Part shown: positions 60,801 through 64,000 of the stretch, one piece after another
Layout of the letters: the number at the start of each line of letters is the position of its first letter
Numbering within the stretch: position 1 is the stretch's first letter
From: Capitulum mitella
Taxonomy: Eukaryota > Arthropoda > Thecostraca > Pollicipedomorpha > Pollicipedidae
NCBI GenBank assembly: GCA_030062745.1
Contig: CP099840.1
Location: forward strand, 1,488,001-1,552,000
Direction of reading: 5' to 3'
Length of the DNA: 64,000 nucleotides
Translations under genes and position numbers: made by a program
The notes under the pieces: generated by a model
Databases searched by the model: none
Told to the model about the DNA's origin: nothing
What the model saw: the letters and a program-made list of their open reading frames with translations, nothing else

Positions 60801-61470
60801 TTCACAATAAAATAAAACAAATTTTTCAGAAGAACAAAATTCCCATGGAACTCAAACTTGGACCTAGAACACGAGCAAACCACCGCATACCTCCAATTAA
60901 AAATAATTACTCTTCTTCATGGGAACACTTCCCAGACAAACCTGGTCTTCGATGTTGAAACGGAACGTACAAAGGTTTAATGCTGTTTTAAGAAAACGAC
61001 ACCAAGCCCTCACGACTTGATTGTTCACGGAAATTTCATTTAATATCAACCCTAGAAAGTCAGTGCCGTTTACACAGGCACTGCAATCTCGGTTTCCGAT
61101 ACTGTTGTTTACGATAGGCGTACCCATCAGAAAACAATCGCGCCTCCTTCGTATTTGGTGCGTCAGAGGTGATATGCTGGCAATAATTGCCAAATAAGGA
61201 GAAGTCCCTGCCCCCTACTAACGGTGAAAAAAAAGTTTCTCTATCCAGGCGCTCGACCGATTCGGCGAGTAATACGGGTTTGACAAGGGCGGATCCAGAG
61301 AGGGGGTGGGGACACGGGGCCATGGTCAACCTTGGGCTCGAAGGAGCCCATTGTCTGTCGAACGGAGGGAGGTTTTTAACGCGAAGGGCAAAAAAGGGCC
61401 CATAAACAAATGAAAATAACTCTTGGTTCAATATAATGGTTGTGGCTGGAGAGGTTTAAGACTCATTCTG
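57900..61470 (-). promoter_or_regulatory. TMEM39 upstream region: CpG desert 5 and putative promoter
   Basis: CpG is sparse from about 58530 and absent by eye from 58960 to 60565; only one more is seen before 60868. CpG-containing sequence then resumes at 60868-61470, where the TMEM39 TSS and any 5' untranslated exon are expected. Within the desert the segments 59200-59460 and 59600-59860 are diverged copies of one another (shared CAATATTCAGACCTACAGAG). No protein family is recognised. Confidence 0.45.
59206..59860. repeat. Two diverged copies of a segment of about 400 bp
   Basis: The segment around 59206-59460 resembles 59610-59860. Both carry a TTTATAGCTGG/TTTAAAGCTGG-type start, AAACATTTC, AAGCAAAATGTTTA/AAATAAAATGTTTA, a GGTACCTGCTGGAATTA/GATAACTGCTGGAATTA core and then CAATATTCAGACCTACAGAG. 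This is an old local duplication within the TMEM39 5' desert. Confidence 0.65.
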
Positions 61471-61474
61471 CTGT

Positions 61475-62280
61475 CCAGAGGCACCACGCTGTTGCCGAGG
61501 CTTTACATGTTGATTTTCCTAGGCACTCTCCATTGCTCAGGGGCCTTTCACATTGGTCTTGGGTTCTTCCCATTTGGTCGGAGGTACCGGCGCAACCAAA
61601 GGAGGGCAGGGGGTCCGCCCCCTTTAGCAGACATGTGCCAGGATCCCGATGGAATGCAGTTTATCCTCGTTTTGCGTCGGAGTCTTAACTGACCAAGATA
61701 GGTGTTGCATCACCTGAGCACCGTTTTGCTCCGGAGGGACGCGACCTTTCCGAGGTGACGCAATGACTCGCCAAGGTTAGGTGAAGGAGGGGTTGCATAC
61801 AACACGGAAATAATCCGCATTTCATCGGGATCCAGGCAGATGTCTGCCCCTCAGGCCCGCATTTTTTGTGAAACCATCGTACATCGTCTTTCCAGAAGGC
61901 GGTTTTCTTATGATTTCAGTTCACACTGAGCTCCGCCCCCCCCCCGACAGAAAATGCTGGCTGCGCCCTCTGTCGGAGGGCTCTGTGCTGTTTTTGGGGG
62001 CCCTATATGTTAACCTGCCGTAGCACTGTCGATCGTTCAGGCGCCCTCCACATTGATCTTGGGTTCTTCCTATTTGCTCGGAAGGTTCTTTGCTGTCGCT
62101 GGGGGCGCTATGTGTTAACCTGTCGGGGCACTCTCGACTGCTCAGGGGCCCTTCACATTGGTCTTGGGTCCTTTTCATTTGCTCGGAGGGCCCTGCGCTG
62201 TTGCCGGGGGCCCTTTAAGTTAATCTACCGAGGCACTGTCGATGCTCAGGGACCCTCTACGTTGGTCCAGGGCTGATCCA
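61475..62280. repeat. 105-bp minisatellite, left cluster
   Basis: Units of about 105 bp share GCTCAGGGGCCCTTCACATT then GGTCTTGGGTTCTTCC, and GTTGCCGGGGGCCCTTTA. The core recurs near 61537, 62033, 62138 and 62233. Copies at 61475-61590 and 61975-62280 are separated by about 385 bp of other sequence. Confidence 0.85.
61610..61865. repeat. Foldback element within the minisatellite
   Basis: The arms 61629-61657 and 61817-61845 are 29-bp inverted repeats with about four mismatches (AGACATNTGCCNGGATCCCG then ATGNAATGC), and weaker similarity continues inward. The unit of about 250 bp interrupts the 105-bp array. It could be a small MITE-like insertion, but no target-site duplication was confirmed. 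Confidence 0.5.
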
Positions 62281-62289
62281 TATGTCCCC

Positions 62290-63760
62290 ATCCATTCCAT
62301 CTGAGGCGGTTTGGCTCCACGCCTCATCGACGGCGTTCGCCGCGCCATGGCAACGCGCGGCGACGAGGACGAGGACTCTGCCGCTGCTCGTCAGGAGCGC
62401 CTCAAAGAGCCCCGGACTCGTCGTTGGGACTGCTACGGGACGGTCGTCCAGCGGCGGCCATAGCGCCGCTATCTGGTCCGCCTCTCGAGCGGCCGGGTTC
62501 TGGCCCGGAACTGGCGTCATCTCCGCCGCCGCCTCGGTCACGCTACGCCCGAGTACGCACCGCCGGAGTACGCGCCGCCAGACCAGTTCAGCTCAACGTC
62601 AGGCGATGCTGAGTCGCTGGAAACGCCCAGCGGCGCGGAGGCTGCCCTGCCGGCGTCGCCTGAGGGACCGACGGTCGCTGATCCGCCGGACCGCGAGATG
62701 GCGGCTGGGCGCTCGTCTCCGCCGCGACCTCGCCGATCGCGGCGCACCCGTCGTCGACGGCGACGCTTGATAGAAGAGACATAACTTTCTTTCGGCTGTG
62801 CTCGTTTTGCGACTTTGCGAATAACTCGGCAGTACGGGGTAGGGGGAGATGTGGCGGTTTGGTTTCACGCCTTCCGCCCCCGTCCGCTGGGAACTGCTGC
62901 TGCCCGGCCGGCCGGCGGTCACCGCCGGCGGCACTGCCACGTGACTCAAACGAGGTCCTGCCGGCGCACTGAGGACGGGTGGGCAGACACTTGCCTGACG
63001 GGCCGCCCGCCGCGTAACCGCTGTTTCCGCACGCTTACCGCAGTACAGACTTGCCCGCCAATCAGTCTGTGGCTGAGACCGTCACACCATCCAACTTGCG
63101 CTCTTTTCGGGGGCCCTATCGCTGAACCTGTTCGGGCGCTCTCGATCGCTCAGGGGCCCGCCACATTGGTCTCTGGTACTTCCTGTTCGCACGGGGAACG
63201 CTACGCTGTTGGCGGGGGCCCTTTATGTTCATCTGCCAAGGCATTCCGATCGCTCAGCGGCCCACATTGGTCTTGCATTCCTCTTGTTCGCTCGGGGGCC
63301 CTGCGCTCCTGCCGGGGCCCTGCAATCTGTCGGGACACGTCCGGTCATTCAGGGGCCCTTCACGATGGTCCTGGGTTCTTCTCGTTTACTCGGAGGACTG
63401 TTGTTGATGGCTCGTTCTCGTCTTGAGTTCTTCTCGTTTGCTGGAGGACTGCTGTCGGAGGCTGTTGATGGGAGAGGGAGGGGCCTATGTCGACCTGCTG
63501 CGGCACCCAGTCCGATGAATTCTTACGTCTGAATATCTAAGATAATTTTATGCGCCGGCGCGGGGTATATAAAATTCCCCCTCCCCTCTTCTTGAATCTA
63601 CGACACCCATATTACACATGCATAGCTGGAGTCACATTCCCAGCACAGTTCGAATGTAAGCAAACTTTGTACTCTTTCGTTATAATCAAAGCACACGGCA
63701 CAGCGTTTGTTTATTTTGTTGGAACAACACATAAATAAAACATTTTGGCGCATTTCAGGA
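62290..63760 (+). mobile_element. 3' end of a Ty3/Gypsy-type LTR retroelement (decayed)
   Basis: A plus-strand frame from about 62311 to the TAA at 62782 matches the very end of Ty3/Gypsy pol: the integrase C-terminal strand pattern RTRRWDCYGTVVQ, then YLVRLSSGRVLARNWRHLR, then a Pro/Glu-rich and Arg-rich tail. It is interrupted by an in-frame TAG at 62461-62463. Downstream is a purine-rich tract (62835-62849, GGGGTAGGGGGAGA) directly followed by TGTGGCGG at 62850, the expected PPT and start of a 3' LTR. Within the presumed LTR are a TATA box (TATATAAAA, 63566-63574) and AATAAA (63734-63739); the LTR end near 63.76 kb is not fixed. Everything upstream of the integrase tail is missing, so the copy is a relic. 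Assignment is from motif pattern only. Confidence 0.6.
63105..63420. repeat. 105-bp minisatellite, right cluster inside the putative LTR
   Basis: Three further diverged copies of the 105-bp unit seen at 61.5-62.3 kb lie here (cores near 63150, 63250 and 63350), inside the U3 part of the presumed LTR. The shared unit on both sides of the integrase remnant suggests that the array belongs to the element or that both were rearranged together. Confidence 0.8.
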
Positions 63761-64000
63761 CACTGACACTGAGCTTCACTACCAGAAAATATATGGCATC
63801 AGAACTCAGAAATTTTAAAATTTCACTGGCTTCGTCGCTTTTGTCTACCACCTCCAAGATTTCAATATACCACCAGCAACATTTTCAATATTCGCGCCAT
63901 GTGATGTCATTTCAGTCGTTACGATTTAGAATTCGTGTAGAAATTACTGTTTTCGCGTTGAACCATTCACTGTAAGGTCAGCCACCTACAAAATGCGACT

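Noticed and set aside
61187-61405. Small plus-strand frame near 61.2 kb
   Set aside because: No family, no splice context, and overlapped by a minus-strand frame; probably TMEM39 promoter sequence.

Overview
The window looks like nuclear DNA of an arthropod, probably a crustacean. Genes are split by GT-AG introns, coding exons are very GC-rich with strong GC3 bias, a short degenerate TTAGG-like array is present, and there are no bacterial operon features. A barnacle-like genome would fit the composition and the fibrinogen-domain gene, but that is a guess. I recognise six genes, five of them with clear animal orthologues, plus the decayed end of a Ty3/Gypsy retroelement.

Layout, left to right. 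1-6.6 kb: 5' half of an organic anion transporter (SLCO/Oatp) on the minus strand, running off the left edge. 6.6-20.8 kb: no gene that I can defend, only GC-rich blocks and minisatellites. 20.8-25.6 kb: two stretches without any CpG separated by a CpG-containing block, which I read as the NUS1 promoter and first intron plus an unexplained desert. 25.6-26.4 kb: NUS1 (plus strand, one apparent frameshift). 27.4-30.6 kb: PGGT1B (minus strand, seven exons found, first exon not found). 35.8-43.7 kb: a PRRC2/BAT2-family gene (minus strand, nine exons). 48.7-57.9 kb: TMEM39 (minus strand, eight exons). The 4.1-kb intron between TMEM39 exons 6 and 7 holds an intronless plus-strand gene for a secreted mucin-like protein with a fibrinogen C-terminal domain. 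61.5-63.8 kb: a 105-bp minisatellite and the 3' end of a Ty3/Gypsy-type element with its LTR.

Functionally the four conserved minus/plus-strand genes are housekeeping: NUS1 (dolichol synthesis) and PGGT1B (protein geranylgeranylation) both use isoprenoid diphosphates and are convergent neighbours; PRRC2 acts in translation initiation and RNA granules; TMEM39 is an ER membrane protein of secretion and autophagy. Oatp and the nested fibrinogen-like gene are likely tissue-specific.

Two large-scale signals stand out. First, long blocks with no or almost no CpG lie in the first introns or 5' ends of the four housekeeping genes and not in the two tissue-specific ones, as expected from germline DNA methylation confined to the 5' gene body; one further desert has no gene assigned. 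Second, the PRRC2 reading frame is broken five times and NUS1 once, always in the +1 direction in GC-rich tracts. Splice phases match only if each break is removed, so these are either sequence errors of one kind or something stranger.
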